DNA of 64,000 nucleotides from Moraxella oblonga NBRC 102422 (GCF_001598275.1 NZ_BCYQ01000005.1:62001-126000); one strand, 5' to 3'; shown: positions 36,518 through 46,429, counted from the first letter of the stretch. Program-made: numbers and translations. Notes: generated by a model not told the origin, from the sequence alone.

Positions 36518-37321
36518 TTATTGTAAACTAAACATGGCTCGTCCGTTTTTGGTGTATTCACCCAAACGCACTGGCTTTTGGTTAAAACTCAAATCCACTT
36601 GGGCAGGATTATCAATCTCCACTGTCAATGGCACATTACCTTTAAGTTGATAACCGCCACGAGATTGCAGACCTTGCATAAGTACATTGCCATTTTTATC
36701 AGTAATTTTGATACTGACATCGCCTTTTGACCAAATATCCACCACACCTGTATCAGAAATAGCCACATCATTTACTTGATTGGTGTTGTTGCCAGCGATA
36801 TTAATCGCCGAACCAGAACCACCAATAGAAGCACCTTGTGCTTGCTCGGCTGGGGTGAGTACTTGGCTACTTGTGGTAAAATCAGGTTCTTCTTTTTTGC
36901 TGGTGGCCGTATTGATGATTTTCAATAAAATAAACCCAAACACCACCAAGCCAATCACACCCGCAACAAGCCACAGATTGATACGCATGAGCGAACGACC
37001 ACGCACCACTGTTCCCATTGGCGTCAGTGGCGAGACAACCTCTTTTTGACGCATATTATCAGGATAACTTCTCTCAAATAGGCGAGCGATTTCTTCACCG
37101 TCCAACCCTACAAATTTGGCATAGTTTACCAAAAAGCCACGAGCGTAGATAAACTGGGGCAAAGCAGAGAAATTCTCTTCCTCAAAAGCCTGAATATAAC
37201 GCTTTAAAATATTCAATTCTTCTGCAACTTTCTCCACCGAATAGCCACGAGCCTTTCTTGCCTCTACCAATCGGCGACCAAAGCCATCGGGTGATGTTTT
37301 TAATTCATTATTGTTGCTCAC
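36518..37321 (-). CDS. rodZ: cytoskeleton protein RodZ
   Basis: Bitopic inner-membrane protein that links MreB to the elongation machinery and sets cell shape. GTG start overlapping the pilF stop by 4 bp. N-terminal helix-turn-helix (LVEARKARGYSVEKVAEELNILKRYIQAFEEENF), a single membrane segment at about residues 115-138 (INLWLVAGVIGLVVFGFILLKII), a polar linker, and a C-terminal DUF4115 beta domain (WSKGDVSIKITDKNGNVLMQGL). 267 residues, shorter than E. coli RodZ (337) mainly in the linker. Moraxella cells are coccobacilli; an intact rodZ fits retained elongation. Confidence 0.93.
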   Translation of the reverse strand: MSNNNELKTSPDGFGRRLVEARKARGYSVEKVAEELNILKRYIQAFEEENFSALPQFIYARGFLVNYAKFVGLDGEEIARLFERSYPDNMRQKEVVSPLTPMGTVVRGRSLMRINLWLVAGVIGLVVFGFILLKIINTATSKKEEPDFTTSSQVLTPAEQAQGASIGGSGSAINIAGNNTNQVNDVAISDTGVVDIWSKGDVSIKITDKNGNVLMQGLQSRGGYQLKGNVPLTVEIDNPAQVDLSFNQKPVRLGEYTKNGRAMFSLQ

Positions 37322-38157
37322 TTTTTGGGTACTCCCACAGGATTATTAAGCCAAGTTTTCAATTTTTTTGCCTCATCGCTCAAAGGATATTGGGAAAGTA
37401 ATAGCGTAGAAAGTGTCTGACGCTCTTGCGGATTATTTTGTAGCACACTCAACCGTATTCCCTGATAAGCAAGGCGAGCTGGCATAGATTCACCAGAAGC
37501 TTGCCAAAGTGCTTTTAAACCATCATAGTAAGTTTTGGCTTGAAGCGTGCGTTTTTGGTCAATGGTAATATCAATCAGTTCAATCCTTGCCACCACTGTA
37601 TCTGGGTTGATTTCCAATGCACGTTTAAAGGCATCTTCGGCAAGTTTGATTTGTCCTATTTTTAGATAGGTACGTCCTAGATTTTCCAGTGCAGATGCCC
37701 TACCTTCATAGCCCAATGTATTACCAACAAGGCTAAACTGCTCGATGGCTTCTTTATGACGACCCATTTCTGACAAATACACACCGTAGTTATTGCGTGC
37801 TTGCATGAATTTTGGATCCATCGCAATCGCTCGGCGAAAATAGGTATCTGCCTTTTGTAGGTTGGCTGACCCACCTTCTAGTCTAAGCAAATTCCCCATC
37901 ATGTCATAGGCAGGCGCATAGCGGTTGTCGGACTTAAAGGCGATTTCAAGCTGTTTATGAGCTTCGTCCAATTTACGCTCTTGGATATATTGGGCTGCCA
38001 TCGCCGTCCGTACACGAGCCAACTCTGTTTTGTCAGCTGAACCACGCTCATTTGGTGCAACACCTTGATAAGTACCGCTGATTCTTTGACTTTTTTGGGT
38101 TACTTGACAACCCACCAACACGGTAATGGTAGCTAACATTAAAGCCATCTTTTTCAT
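37318..38157 (-). CDS. pilF: type IV pilus biogenesis/stability lipoprotein PilF (PilW)
   Basis: Outer-membrane lipoprotein pilotin needed for PilQ secretin multimerisation. 279 residues, with lipobox LVGC after a 15-residue signal. Tandem TPR units are visible: AAQYIQERKLDEAHKQLEIAFKSDNRYAPAYDMMGNL, ADTYFRRAIAMDPKFMQARNNYGVYLSEMGRHKEAIEQF, LENLGRTYLKIGQIKLAEDAFKRALEINPDTVVAR. Coupled to rodZ by a 4-bp overlap, the classical order. Confidence 0.93.
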   Translation of the reverse strand: MKKMALMLATITVLVGCQVTQKSQRISGTYQGVAPNERGSADKTELARVRTAMAAQYIQERKLDEAHKQLEIAFKSDNRYAPAYDMMGNLLRLEGGSANLQKADTYFRRAIAMDPKFMQARNNYGVYLSEMGRHKEAIEQFSLVGNTLGYEGRASALENLGRTYLKIGQIKLAEDAFKRALEINPDTVVARIELIDITIDQKRTLQAKTYYDGLKALWQASGESMPARLAYQGIRLSVLQNNPQERQTLSTLLLSQYPLSDEAKKLKTWLNNPVGVPKK

Positions 38158-38264
38158 GATTTCACCACATCAATCCAATAAATAACCCATTCTAACAATT
38201 ATCTAAAAATTTGCCAACTCTTTCTCATAGATAACAACAAATTTGTAACATTTGTTTTGTATCA

Positions 38265-39476
38265 TCAGCCACCGACATTCTGCCGTTTTGCCACGCTCTG
38301 TTGCCATTTAGCCGCTCGTCTGGTTCTGTCTGCCACCTGCCCCACCAGTTGCCCACAAGCGGCATCAATGTCATCGCCCCTTGTTTGGCGTACGGTGCAA
38401 ACAAAGCCTGCTTGATTTAAGATGGCACTAAAAGCGTGAATACGATTGTTGCTAGACCGCTGGTAAGGGGCGTGTGGAAATGGGTTAAAGGGGATTAGGT
38501 TAATTTTGCTTGGCAAATCCTTTAACAAAGCCACAAGCTGATGAGCGTGTTCGTCCGTATCATTGACCCCATTTAGCATTACATATTCAATAGTAATATG
38601 CTTTTTGTGGCGTGGGTTTTCATCATAGACATAGGCTTTGGCAGCACGGATAAGCTCGCTAAGCGGGTATTTTTTGTTGATTGGCACAAGCTCATTGCGA
38701 AGCTCGTCATTGGGGGCGTGCAAACTGATTGCCAACGCCACATCAATGTCTTTGGCAAGCTCGTACATTTTTGGCACAATGCCAGAAGTAGAAAGGGTAA
38801 CACGGCGTTTGGATAGCCCATAGGCATTGTCATCAAGCATAAGGCTCATACTGGCAACGACAGGCTCATAATTTAAGAGCGGTTCTCCCATTCCCATCAT
38901 CACCACATTGGTGACCATATTTTTGTACTCTTCTGGCGACACCCCTTCATTATAAGAGGCGTTGGCAACCCAAAGCTGACCGATGATTTCACTTGGGGTT
39001 AAGTCTCGTTCAAAGCCTTGTTTACCTGTACTACAAAATGAACAATCCAAAGCACAGCCAACTTGTGATGAAATACACAAAGTTTTTCGCCCAAATTCCT
39101 TAGAATCCTCAGCAGGAATCAGCACCGTTTCAACAAGCGAACCACCTGCCACTTCAAAGACCCATTTTCTTGTACCATCTTCACTAAACTGCTTAAACTT
39201 AACCTTAGGTGGCACAACGCACGCCTTGTCGCTCAATGTCGCTTGCAGTTTTTTGGATAAATTGGTCATCTGATAAAAGTCGGTTACGCCAAACTGATAA
39301 ATCCATTTCATCACTTGGGTGGCACGAAACTTTTTTTCGCCCAAACTTTCAAAAAAGGCTTCCAATTGCTCTTTGGATAGTCCCAAAAGGTTGGTTTTAT
39401 TGGCAAATTGGTCTTGCTTGCCGTCATCGGTCGGACAAAAAGTGGCAACAACAGGGATTTTTTGGGCGGTTGGCAT
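38265..39476 (-). CDS. rlmN: 23S rRNA/tRNA adenine-C2 methyltransferase RlmN
   Basis: Radical-SAM enzyme methylating A2503 of 23S rRNA and A37 of some tRNAs. The cluster motif CALDCSFC is at 141-148; other motifs include [52 protein letters not shown] and the catalytic Cys in [16 protein letters not shown]. 403 residues; the first 28 or so are an extension beyond the usual core. First gene of the rlmN-pilF-rodZ-ispG group. Confidence 0.97.
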   Translation of the reverse strand: MPTAQKIPVVATFCPTDDGKQDQFANKTNLLGLSKEQLEAFFESLGEKKFRATQVMKWIYQFGVTDFYQMTNLSKKLQATLSDKACVVPPKVKFKQFSEDGTRKWVFEVAGGSLVETVLIPAEDSKEFGRKTLCISSQVGCALDCSFCSTGKQGFERDLTPSEIIGQLWVANASYNEGVSPEEYKNMVTNVVMMGMGEPLLNYEPVVASMSLMLDDNAYGLSKRRVTLSTSGIVPKMYELAKDIDVALAISLHAPNDELRNELVPINKKYPLSELIRAAKAYVYDENPRHKKHITIEYVMLNGVNDTDEHAHQLVALLKDLPSKINLIPFNPFPHAPYQRSSNNRIHAFSAILNQAGFVCTVRQTRGDDIDAACGQLVGQVADRTRRAAKWQQSVAKRQNVGG

Positions 39477-39572
39477 AGGATTTTTATAAAAACAAAATTA
39501 ACCGCTTATTATACAAAAAATTTTTAGGGAAGTCCAAACAAAACGCACACTTACAAAAGCACAGCAATCAAC

Positions 39573-40739
39573 CTACCATAAATGCTTAATTAACATTGCA
39601 AGCCCTGCCACCACTGACCCACAAAACATCACAAGCCCCACTTCCCATTCAAACAATGCTAAAATACCCAAACTCAAAAACAGCAAACACAATAAAAATA
39701 ACACACCAATTACAATTCTTTGCATCAAGATTTGTCCATTTTCCAATTTCTCCATATAATCATCGTTATAATCATCAATCAAATCAAGGCGAATGTCTCT
39801 ATAATATTTGGCAGTTTGATAAGGCACATACATCATCATAATTGCCAACATAAGCATAGGCAACCAAACCACAAACCCAATCCAACTTTGCTTAAACAAA
39901 ACAACCACACCAAGCATTATACAAACCGCCAATAAAATCATTCCAAGAATATAAATAATCAATCCTTGTGCGTCATAATCGTCATATTTAACGCTGGTAT
40001 TGGTTTTTGGTTTGGATTGTTCTAATAAGAATTCATCTAACTCATCATCACTAACTTCCACCAAATAGGAAACGGCTCGTTGATGCATCACATAAAAATA
40101 AACCATAGGTAATACATAAATTAAAAAGGCAAAAAACCAATCTTTACGATTTTTATTCCTAACTTCTTGATAATATTTTAACTCTTTATCAAAATCATAG
40201 ACAACAATCGGCGGATTATCTTTTACTACAATTTCATAAACCCTTTTGTTGTCATAATAAACTGTTGCCATTTTGCCTTTGTGTTGATAAATATCACTAC
40301 AAGTAGAATAATAATTATCCGAACAAACAAAGTACATTCCATTGATAAGTAAAAAGTAAGCCCCGCCTTTTGTTCCTTTTGCATAATGAGCGGTTTCTGG
40401 TACAATGCCTGTGGTTGTTTCTAGTTGTGATTTGTACAATGGTAATGGCTTTGAAAATAAATCACTACTTGTTACAAAAAATACCAACATCATCAATGGC
40501 ATTATAAATATGTGGAAAATATCTTTTCTAACTACTTTTTTATCTTGAACTTTTTCATTATTTGAAAAAAGATAAACACCAAGTAATGATATCAAGCTTA
40601 GCAAAGTTGCAATAAAAACAATACCCCCATTTGTCAAAAAACACCCCAAAACAAATGCCAATGCCAAATAAATCAACATCAAATGATAAAATTGCTTGGG
40701 TGTGGGGTTGGTGAAAAAACTATGGTTATCAGTCATCAT
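39573..40739 (-). CDS. multi-pass membrane protein of unknown function
   Basis: 388 residues with about seven hydrophobic segments: near 18-58 (two close helices), 75-92, 202-220, 262-288, 293-310 and 343-385 (two). A non-membrane stretch of about 105 residues follows the third helix. It has a Cys pair (YFVCSDNYYSTCSDIY) and an SH3/OB-like beta pattern (GGAYFLLINGMYF, KGKMATVYYDNKRVYEIVV). No family recognised. It has no close partner, lying 97 bp before rlmN on the same strand, and its codon use looks more AT-rich than its neighbours. Confidence 0.7.
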   Translation of the reverse strand: MMTDNHSFFTNPTPKQFYHLMLIYLALAFVLGCFLTNGGIVFIATLLSLISLLGVYLFSNNEKVQDKKVVRKDIFHIFIMPLMMLVFFVTSSDLFSKPLPLYKSQLETTTGIVPETAHYAKGTKGGAYFLLINGMYFVCSDNYYSTCSDIYQHKGKMATVYYDNKRVYEIVVKDNPPIVVYDFDKELKYYQEVRNKNRKDWFFAFLIYVLPMVYFYVMHQRAVSYLVEVSDDELDEFLLEQSKPKTNTSVKYDDYDAQGLIIYILGMILLAVCIMLGVVVLFKQSWIGFVVWLPMLMLAIMMMYVPYQTAKYYRDIRLDLIDDYNDDYMEKLENGQILMQRIVIGVLFLLCLLFLSLGILALFEWEVGLVMFCGSVVAGLAMLIKHLW

Positions 40740-41094
40740 AACAACTTTTTGGTTGTGGGGCTTATGGTATTATAAATAATTGGCAACCTATTGTAAAATT
40801 GACGTTTTTTTAAAATTAACAACAAAGCATACTCCTTGATACTCACATACCAGCCATCGCCCCACCCCACCAACTAAGTTTACAAACTTTCACAAATTTC
40901 ACTACCATCCGTTGCAAAAATTTGTTGCAATATGAGCAATTTTGGCACATTGTACAAGCGTGTATAAAGATTGCCGACCACTCCCATCAAATTTAAGGTG
41001 CGAGCAATAGACATCAAACAAATTCGTGAACTCATTGAGTCCGTAGGTTGGGTTGAGTTTACAAAACCCAACAAAATCAAAGGTTAAATTTAAA

Positions 41095-41807
41095 GGGGCT
41101 GACGTAGATTAGCAACTATGCTATACTGCAAATATGAAGATAACCCATTGTAAAATAAGTAAAAAAGTACAGTTAAAACTACTTGAATTTTTCGTTGCAG
41201 AAGTTACTGCAAGAACATCAGCAGATTTGCTTGGTATTCAGTATAATACAGCCATATTATTTTACCACAAAATTAGACTTGTGATAGAGCACAATCTTAA
41301 TCTTGAAGCCAAAGAACTCTTTGATGGCGAAATTGAGCTTGATGAAAGCTACTTTGGTGGTATTCGCAAGGGCAAGCGTGGTCGTGGTGCAGGTGGCAAA
41401 ACAGCTGTTTTTGGTCTTTTAAAGCGTAATGGTAGGGTTTATACCGTTGTTGTTAAAGATGCTAAATCAGATACATTGATGCCCATCATCACAAGCAAAG
41501 TCAAACCTGACAGTATTGTTTATACAGACAGTTACAAAAGCTACAATGCTCTTGATGTGAGTAATTTTAAGCATTTTAGGATTAACCATTCCAAAGAATT
41601 TGCACAAGACCACAACCACATCAACGGTATTGAAAATTTTTGGTCGCAAGCCAAGCGTGTTTTAAGAAAATACAACGGCATTGACAAGAAAAACTTTCAT
41701 CTTTTTATCAAAGAATGTGAGTTTAGATTTAACTATGGTACACCATCACAAAAGCTGAAAACCTTGAGAAAATGGTGTGGAATTTGAACCTTATCTACGT
41801 CAGCCCC
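41095..41807 (+). mobile_element. IS1016-type insertion sequence (IS1595 family), intact
   Basis: 713 bp. Terminal inverted repeats start GGGGCTGACGTAGAT at both ends. They are flanked by a perfect 8-bp target duplication AATTTAAA (41087-41094 and 41808-41815), the size expected for IS1595. It contains one intact transposase gene. The clean duplication and intact gene indicate a recent insertion. Confidence 0.95.
41134..41787 (+). CDS. IS1016-type transposase (ISXO2-like DDE domain)
   Basis: 217-residue DDE-type transposase. N-terminal helical DNA-binding region, then the ISXO2-like catalytic core: ELDESYFGGIRKGKRGRGAGGKTAVFGLL with the first Asp, VYTDSYKSYNAL with the second, and HINGIENFWSQAKRVLRKYNGI, where the third acidic position is in the HxNxIENFW motif of this group. 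Full length and unbroken. The start codon lies 39 bp inside the left end. Confidence 0.95.
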   Translation: MKITHCKISKKVQLKLLEFFVAEVTARTSADLLGIQYNTAILFYHKIRLVIEHNLNLEAKELFDGEIELDESYFGGIRKGKRGRGAGGKTAVFGLLKRNGRVYTVVVKDAKSDTLMPIITSKVKPDSIVYTDSYKSYNALDVSNFKHFRINHSKEFAQDHNHINGIENFWSQAKRVLRKYNGIDKKNFHLFIKECEFRFNYGTPSQKLKTLRKWCGI

Positions 41808-41928
41808 AATTTAAATGTTGGGTTTTATAGTCTCAACTTAACCTACTTGTTACCAAACCATTACCAAAAAAAACGGTATATCCCCCACACCTTATCACAC
41901 AAACCCCACCAAATTACCACTCATTCAT

Positions 41929-41961
41929 AAAAAAACGGCCACCCACAGGTGGTCGTTTTTT
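41929..41961. terminator. terminator of ndk
   Basis: Stem AAAAAACG-CCACC / GGTGG-CGTTTTTT close to the ndk stop, with a T-run on both strands. Confidence 0.82.
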
Positions 41962-41975
41962 CGTCATATGCAAGA

Positions 41976-42407
41976 TTAGCGAGTACGTGGGAAAATCTCG
42001 TCCGCACCGAAGAAGTAAGCGATTTCACGCTCAGCAGATGCCACAGAGTCAGAACCGTGTGCGGCATTTTCATCAATACTTACCGCAAAGTCGGCACGGA
42101 TGGTGCCTTTTTCGGCTTGGGCTGGGTTGGTCGCACCCAAGATGTCACGGTGGGCAAGTACTGCATTTTCGCCTTCTAGTACAGACACCACCACAGGACC
42201 TGAGGTCATGAATGCAACTAGGTCAGCAAAAAAGCCACGCTCTTTATGCTCAGCATAAAAACCTTCGGCTTCGGCTTGGGTTAGGTGCTTATATTTGATA
42301 GCAACAGGTTTTAGACCTGCTTTTTCAAAGCGAGCAATGATGTCGCCGATGTGATTTTTGCCAACTGCGTCTGGTTTGATGATAGATAAAGTACGCTCAA
42401 TAGCCAT
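41976..42407 (-). CDS. ndk: nucleoside diphosphate kinase
   Basis: Balances NTP/dNTP pools by phosphate transfer through a phospho-histidine. 143 residues. Begins [22 protein letters not shown]; active-site histidine in [21 protein letters not shown]; nucleotide contacts [22 protein letters not shown] ribosome site. In many gammaproteobacteria ndk precedes rlmN-pilF; here it lies upstream of that block but is separated by a membrane protein and the IS, consistent with disruption of the ancestral order. Confidence 0.98.
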   Translation of the reverse strand: MAIERTLSIIKPDAVGKNHIGDIIARFEKAGLKPVAIKYKHLTQAEAEGFYAEHKERGFFADLVAFMTSGPVVVSVLEGENAVLAHRDILGATNPAQAEKGTIRADFAVSIDENAAHGSDSVASAEREIAYFFGADEIFPRTR

Positions 42408-42504
42408 GATATTTCCTAAAATAAATAAAAGTCAGATAAAAAATGATTTTATATCATATAAAATCTCTCAAATCATAGCAATTTTTTGTTATTTTATCAA
42501 GGGC

Positions 42505-43314
42505 ATGCCCAATAAAAACTGCTATAATAACCCAAAAATCCCAACAATAACATCAGTAACTTTAATGCCAACAATTTTTATTTTATGCATCTTATCATCA
42601 TTGATACTCATTGGTGGTTGTGATAATAAACCAAACTTAAAAAATACACCTTGCACCGCCCTAACTACACCTTTTGCACATACACGCTGTGTCGCTGACA
42701 ATGCTGATGGTCTGTCATTGCACTGGCAAAGCAATGACAAGTCCACCCTATATACCTTTGAGCGGTTGATTGCCACGCAAGGTGATGTAACTTTTGCAAT
42801 GAATGCTGGTATGTATGACCAAGCATTTGCCCCCATTGGTTACACCGCCATCAATGGCAACATCATAAAACCACTCAATACCAATGATGGTGAGGGTAAT
42901 TTTCATTTGATGCCAAACGGTGTCTTTTGGTGGAATCATGAGGGTACATTTGTGGATACCACGCCTGCATTTGCTAACAAACTGGCACAAGGTATAAAGC
43001 CCACCTATGCTACCCAATCAGGACCCATGCTTGTTATTGATGGGCAAATTCACCCCAGATTTGACCCAAAAAGCACTTCTTACAAAATCAGAAATGGTGT
43101 CGGCGTGGATTGCACTGACAAACGCACGCATTTCATCATCAGTGATGAAGCTGTCAATTTTTATCAATTTGCCAATGTGTTTAAGCAGGATTTGGGTTGC
43201 CAAAACGCCTTGTTTTTGGACGGTGGGATTGCGTCCGCCCTCTATGCCAAGAACCTAAACCGCCATGACAAACTCAACATGGCGGTCATGGTTGCATTTA
43301 AGGATAATCAATAA
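42505..43314 (+). CDS. lipoprotein with phosphodiester glycosidase (NAGPA/DUF2233) domain
   Basis: The frame is open back to 42358, inside ndk. I place the start at ATG 42505, just after AAGGGC; the ATG at 42565 is an alternative that starts directly at the signal MPTIFILCILSSLILIGGC. Lipobox IGGC. The mature domain carries DUF2233 landmarks: VTFAMNAGMYDQAFAPIGYTAING, GNFHLMPNGVFWW, TYATQSGPMLVIDGQIHPRF, RNGVGVDCTDKRTHFIISDEAVNFYQFANVF, and the end CQNALFLDGGIASALYA. The family includes GlcNAc-1-phosphodiester alpha-N-acetylglucosaminidase; the substrate in bacteria is mostly unknown. Convergent with the carbonic anhydrase gene. Confidence 0.88.
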   Translation: MPNKNCYNNPKIPTITSVTLMPTIFILCILSSLILIGGCDNKPNLKNTPCTALTTPFAHTRCVADNADGLSLHWQSNDKSTLYTFERLIATQGDVTFAMNAGMYDQAFAPIGYTAINGNIIKPLNTNDGEGNFHLMPNGVFWWNHEGTFVDTTPAFANKLAQGIKPTYATQSGPMLVIDGQIHPRFDPKSTSYKIRNGVGVDCTDKRTHFIISDEAVNFYQFANVFKQDLGCQNALFLDGGIASALYAKNLNRHDKLNMAVMVAFKDNQ

Positions 43315-43324
43315 TAACAACACA

Positions 43325-44116
43325 TCACTTAATCAACCACACTTCACGCTCGTTTTGTGGTTGAATGGGGCGGGCGTTGTCACCGTGCATTTTTGACAAC
43401 GCACCAATCTGCTTGCTGTCAGCGTGAATGGGTGTAGTTTTAACAAACCATTGCACCCCTTCGGTACAAGGTGGCTCTGCCAAAGAACCATTATAGGCAT
43501 AGACACTATCATCTTTGGGCAATAATGCATCAACATCAAAATCCCTTAGCACACCATTGGTGGCAAGCTGTGGAGGCAACCCAGAAATCACCCGATCAAC
43601 ATTAGCATTATGTTTGCCGATATTGACAAGCACACTCACCACCGCCAGATAGCCCTGTGCATTTTGATGAACAAATTGAATTTCCATTGGATAATGGGCA
43701 CTCATTACTGTGTGTTCACTAGGTGTGTGATAATGAAATTGTATCAAGCTGTATGGCACACCATTGATATAAAGTTTGCTGTTTCTTTGTCCAGCCACCT
43801 CAAAAACCATCGTGTGTCCATTATTTCTTACCAAAAAATCCTGTGGTTTATAACTGTCAATCAATGATAACTTACCCGTATCACCCATGAGATTGGCAAT
43901 ACGAGTGATATTGATGGGGGATTGTTCTTTGCCGATACGGCACAATTTATTTGCTTCTAACTCTCCCCACAGTTCGGGACGATCATAACTCCAACCCTCT
44001 TCGTAAGCACGCTCAACCGTCAAATGGTTGTCGTTGGCATAAGCCATTGATGTAACACTTAGTGCCACAAGTGCTAGGGTGATTTGTTTTAGTTGGCGGA
44101 TTTTTTGTTGATACAT
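43325..44116 (-). CDS. alpha-carbonic anhydrase homolog, catalytic residues altered
   Basis: Periplasmic alpha-CA fold: signal peptide ending AYA, then EQSPINI (66-70), NNGH (98-101, proton-shuttle histidine kept), FHYHTPSEH with zinc ligands His128 and His130, and the C-terminal NARPIQPQNERE. Two changes stand out. The third zinc ligand, normally His in MExHFVH, is Gln147 (MEIQFVH; codon CAA). The gatekeeper Thr199-Thr200 pair of the GSLTTPP motif is Ala213-Glu214 (GSLAEPP). The disulfide pair Cys59/Cys217 is retained. Active alpha-CAs need both missing features, so this protein is probably impaired or repurposed as a CA-related protein. Ribosome site GGAG is good and the frame is intact, so it is expressed rather than a pseudogene. 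Confidence 0.92.
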   Translation of the reverse strand: MYQQKIRQLKQITLALVALSVTSMAYANDNHLTVERAYEEGWSYDRPELWGELEANKLCRIGKEQSPINITRIANLMGDTGKLSLIDSYKPQDFLVRNNGHTMVFEVAGQRNSKLYINGVPYSLIQFHYHTPSEHTVMSAHYPMEIQFVHQNAQGYLAVVSVLVNIGKHNANVDRVISGLPPQLATNGVLRDFDVDALLPKDDSVYAYNGSLAEPPCTEGVQWFVKTTPIHADSKQIGALSKMHGDNARPIQPQNEREVWLIK

Positions 44117-44245
44117 GGCAACTCCATAATAAATTCACAATCCTAACAGTATACACCAAATACACCGATATGCCCACAATATTACCAAATGAAACAAAAC
44201 TATTAAGATTTGTAATCATAGCTTGGTAATATCATGGGCATGGTT

Positions 44246-46429
44246 TTATTTGATTTGCTTCTTGCCATCAAACATCAGTCGTGCTGTTTCTAAAATATAC
44301 GCTTCGCTCTCTGGCAATTTGGGGCGTTCATGTTCTTTCATCAAACTGCGTTCTTCGGCAAGAGCATCAATACTGGCTTGATAAGTTGCCCAGTCAGTAT
44401 AGGGTTTTTCACCTGTGGCTTGACGACGAGCATTTTCAGCCATGAGCGTTTTTTGTTCAATCATGGTATTTTTGGCACGGCGTTTGTCAATGTTCACATC
44501 TACAGGTTTTTTATCATCATCCAAAGCTCGAATGGCGTTAAGCTCCAACAAGTATTTAAACTGTGGGTCGCTCTCTTGGCGAGATTTAGAACTGGCAATC
44601 AACCCATCAATCAAAGATTTGCTGTATTTGCCCTCAACTTTATATTCGGTTGGTTTGATGGTGTCCCATTCTAGGGGGTTTTTATATTCACGCTCACCAA
44701 ACTCAATACCCTCATAGATGTTTACAAGCTCCACATCAGGAACAACACCCTTATTTTGGGTACTTCCGCCATTAATGCGGTAAAACTTACGCTGGGTAAG
44801 CGTGGCTGAACCTAATGCCAAATCATCACGCTGAGTCTGGGCAGAACCCTTGCCTGTCGTGGTATTACCCACCACCAGTCCACGCCCATAGTCTTGAATG
44901 GCTGCCGAGAAAATCTCAGATGCTGACGCTGAACCTAGATTGATAAGTACCGCCATATCGCCTGTGTAAAGCTGTTTACCGCCATCACCATCTTCAAATA
45001 CTTGGACGTTGCCACGGTTATCACGAATCTGAACAAGAGGACCTTCTTTGATAAACAACCCTAGCATTTTGACAACTTCATCAAGTGAGCCACCTGGATT
45101 GTTGCGTAAATCCACCACCAAGCCATCAATATTTTGTTCGTTTAGGGCTTTGATGGCTTTTTCAGTATCCATACTCACCGAACGATAGTCATTGATGTCT
45201 GCACCACTACGGCGAGCTTTGAAGTTAAGATAAAAGCTAGGAATCTCAATCACACCCACACGCTTTATGCCACCTTCATAGGGTAACTCCACCACACGGT
45301 GATGAACGCCAGCATCTTCTTGGGCGATAACATCACGCACGATGGTTACAGTTCGAGCCGAGCTGTCAGGGGCGTTGGGTTGTTTGATTTTGATGGTTAC
45401 AGACGTGCCTTTTGCCCCACGAATGAGTGCCACAATCTCACGAGTGGTATAACCCACTGTATCCACCATCTGACCATTCTCTTGGGCAACTCCCAAAATC
45501 AAATCATTAGCTTTGACTTGACCTGTTTTTTGGGCAGGACCACCATCAACAAGACTCACAATGCGAATATAGTCGGGATTTTTGCGGTCAGGTCTGATGG
45601 ATACGCCAATGCCTTCTAGTTGCAAATTGGTTTGGATTTGCATTTCGTTGGCTTGCACAGGGGCATAATAATTACTGTGTGGATCATAGGCAAGCATAGC
45701 ATTATTTAGCACGCTTTCCATGATTTCGTCATTTTTTAGGCGAGCAAGTTGTTGTTGTTGGCGGTTTAGACGGTTTAGCAAAATCTGACTGGGTGTACGC
45801 TCATCACCCTTGACCAAATCTTGACCACGAGCAAGTTCTGGGTTGTCCAAAAAAGCCTTATCTTTGGCTTGGTCATTTTCTTGACCAAGTGTGATACCAA
45901 TCAGTGTATAGGTGATTTGGTTGTGCCAATATTTGAGCTGTTCATCTTTACTGGCAAAACGTGGCTCTTTTTCACGGTCAAGAATGATGCTTTGGTTGGT
46001 TTTTAAGTTTACATTTGTACCGAGCAAGGTTTTGGCTGTATTATAATACTCATTCATGCGAGTACGATAACGCTCAAACACCTCAATCCCTGCACTCAAA
46101 TCACCCCGTTTTAGGCGTTCTGCATAACTGTCGGCATATTTGGCATTGAGTTCATCAATGTCAGACTGCAAAAAAATGGTACGGTTAGGGTCAAGGGCAT
46201 CGTAGTACATACTTAGCACTTTTTTGCCCATCTCTTTGTCCAACGGTTGGTCAAGATAATGAGCCTTATCAAGGAGTAGTGCCACTTGACGAGTGGTTAC
46301 TTTTTGTTCGGTGGTAGGTTCAAAGCCCACTTTGTCAGAAGCAGTCGCGACAGTTGCGACACCTTGTGTAAAAAAGAAACCAGCAACAGCAATGGCGACA
46401 CTTGATAATAAAAATTGTGGTTTAGACAT
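44246..46429 (-). CDS. prc: carboxy-terminal processing (tail-specific) protease Prc
   Basis: Periplasmic serine protease of family S41 that trims C-termini and degrades tagged envelope proteins, including peptidoglycan hydrolases. 727 residues with a signal peptide. Long N-terminal helical domain, PDZ domain (about 240-330, GIGVSIRPDRKNPDYIRIVSLVDGGPAQKTGQVKANDLIL), S41 core with GLVVDLRNNPGGSL, catalytic Ser in NLGSASASEIFSAA and Lys in NTTTGKGSAQTQ, and the C-terminal DUF3340 region. Divergent from nagZ, a cell-wall recycling enzyme. Confidence 0.96.
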   Translation of the reverse strand: MSKPQFLLSSVAIAVAGFFFTQGVATVATASDKVGFEPTTEQKVTTRQVALLLDKAHYLDQPLDKEMGKKVLSMYYDALDPNRTIFLQSDIDELNAKYADSYAERLKRGDLSAGIEVFERYRTRMNEYYNTAKTLLGTNVNLKTNQSIILDREKEPRFASKDEQLKYWHNQITYTLIGITLGQENDQAKDKAFLDNPELARGQDLVKGDERTPSQILLNRLNRQQQQLARLKNDEIMESVLNNAMLAYDPHSNYYAPVQANEMQIQTNLQLEGIGVSIRPDRKNPDYIRIVSLVDGGPAQKTGQVKANDLILGVAQENGQMVDTVGYTTREIVALIRGAKGTSVTIKIKQPNAPDSSARTVTIVRDVIAQEDAGVHHRVVELPYEGGIKRVGVIEIPSFYLNFKARRSGADINDYRSVSMDTEKAIKALNEQNIDGLVVDLRNNPGGSLDEVVKMLGLFIKEGPLVQIRDNRGNVQVFEDGDGGKQLYTGDMAVLINLGSASASEIFSAAIQDYGRGLVVGNTTTGKGSAQTQRDDLALGSATLTQRKFYRINGGSTQNKGVVPDVELVNIYEGIEFGEREYKNPLEWDTIKPTEYKVEGKYSKSLIDGLIASSKSRQESDPQFKYLLELNAIRALDDDKKPVDVNIDKRRAKNTMIEQKTLMAENARRQATGEKPYTDWATYQASIDALAEERSLMKEHERPKLPESEAYILETARLMFDGKKQIK

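Larger units (their letters stand above)
41042..41846. repeat. palindromic repeat split by the IS
   Basis: Removing the insertion sequence and one copy of its target duplication leaves GTAGGTTGGGTTGAG ... AAACCCAACA ... TGTTGGGTTT ... CTCAACTTAACCTAC, an imperfect palindrome of about 85 bp. The rest of the 40.74-41.09 kb gap shows no convincing gene. Confidence 0.65.

Noticed and set aside
40880-41080. A 66-codon minus-strand frame left of the IS
   Set aside because: It overlaps the palindromic repeat, has no ribosome site and no recognisable domain.
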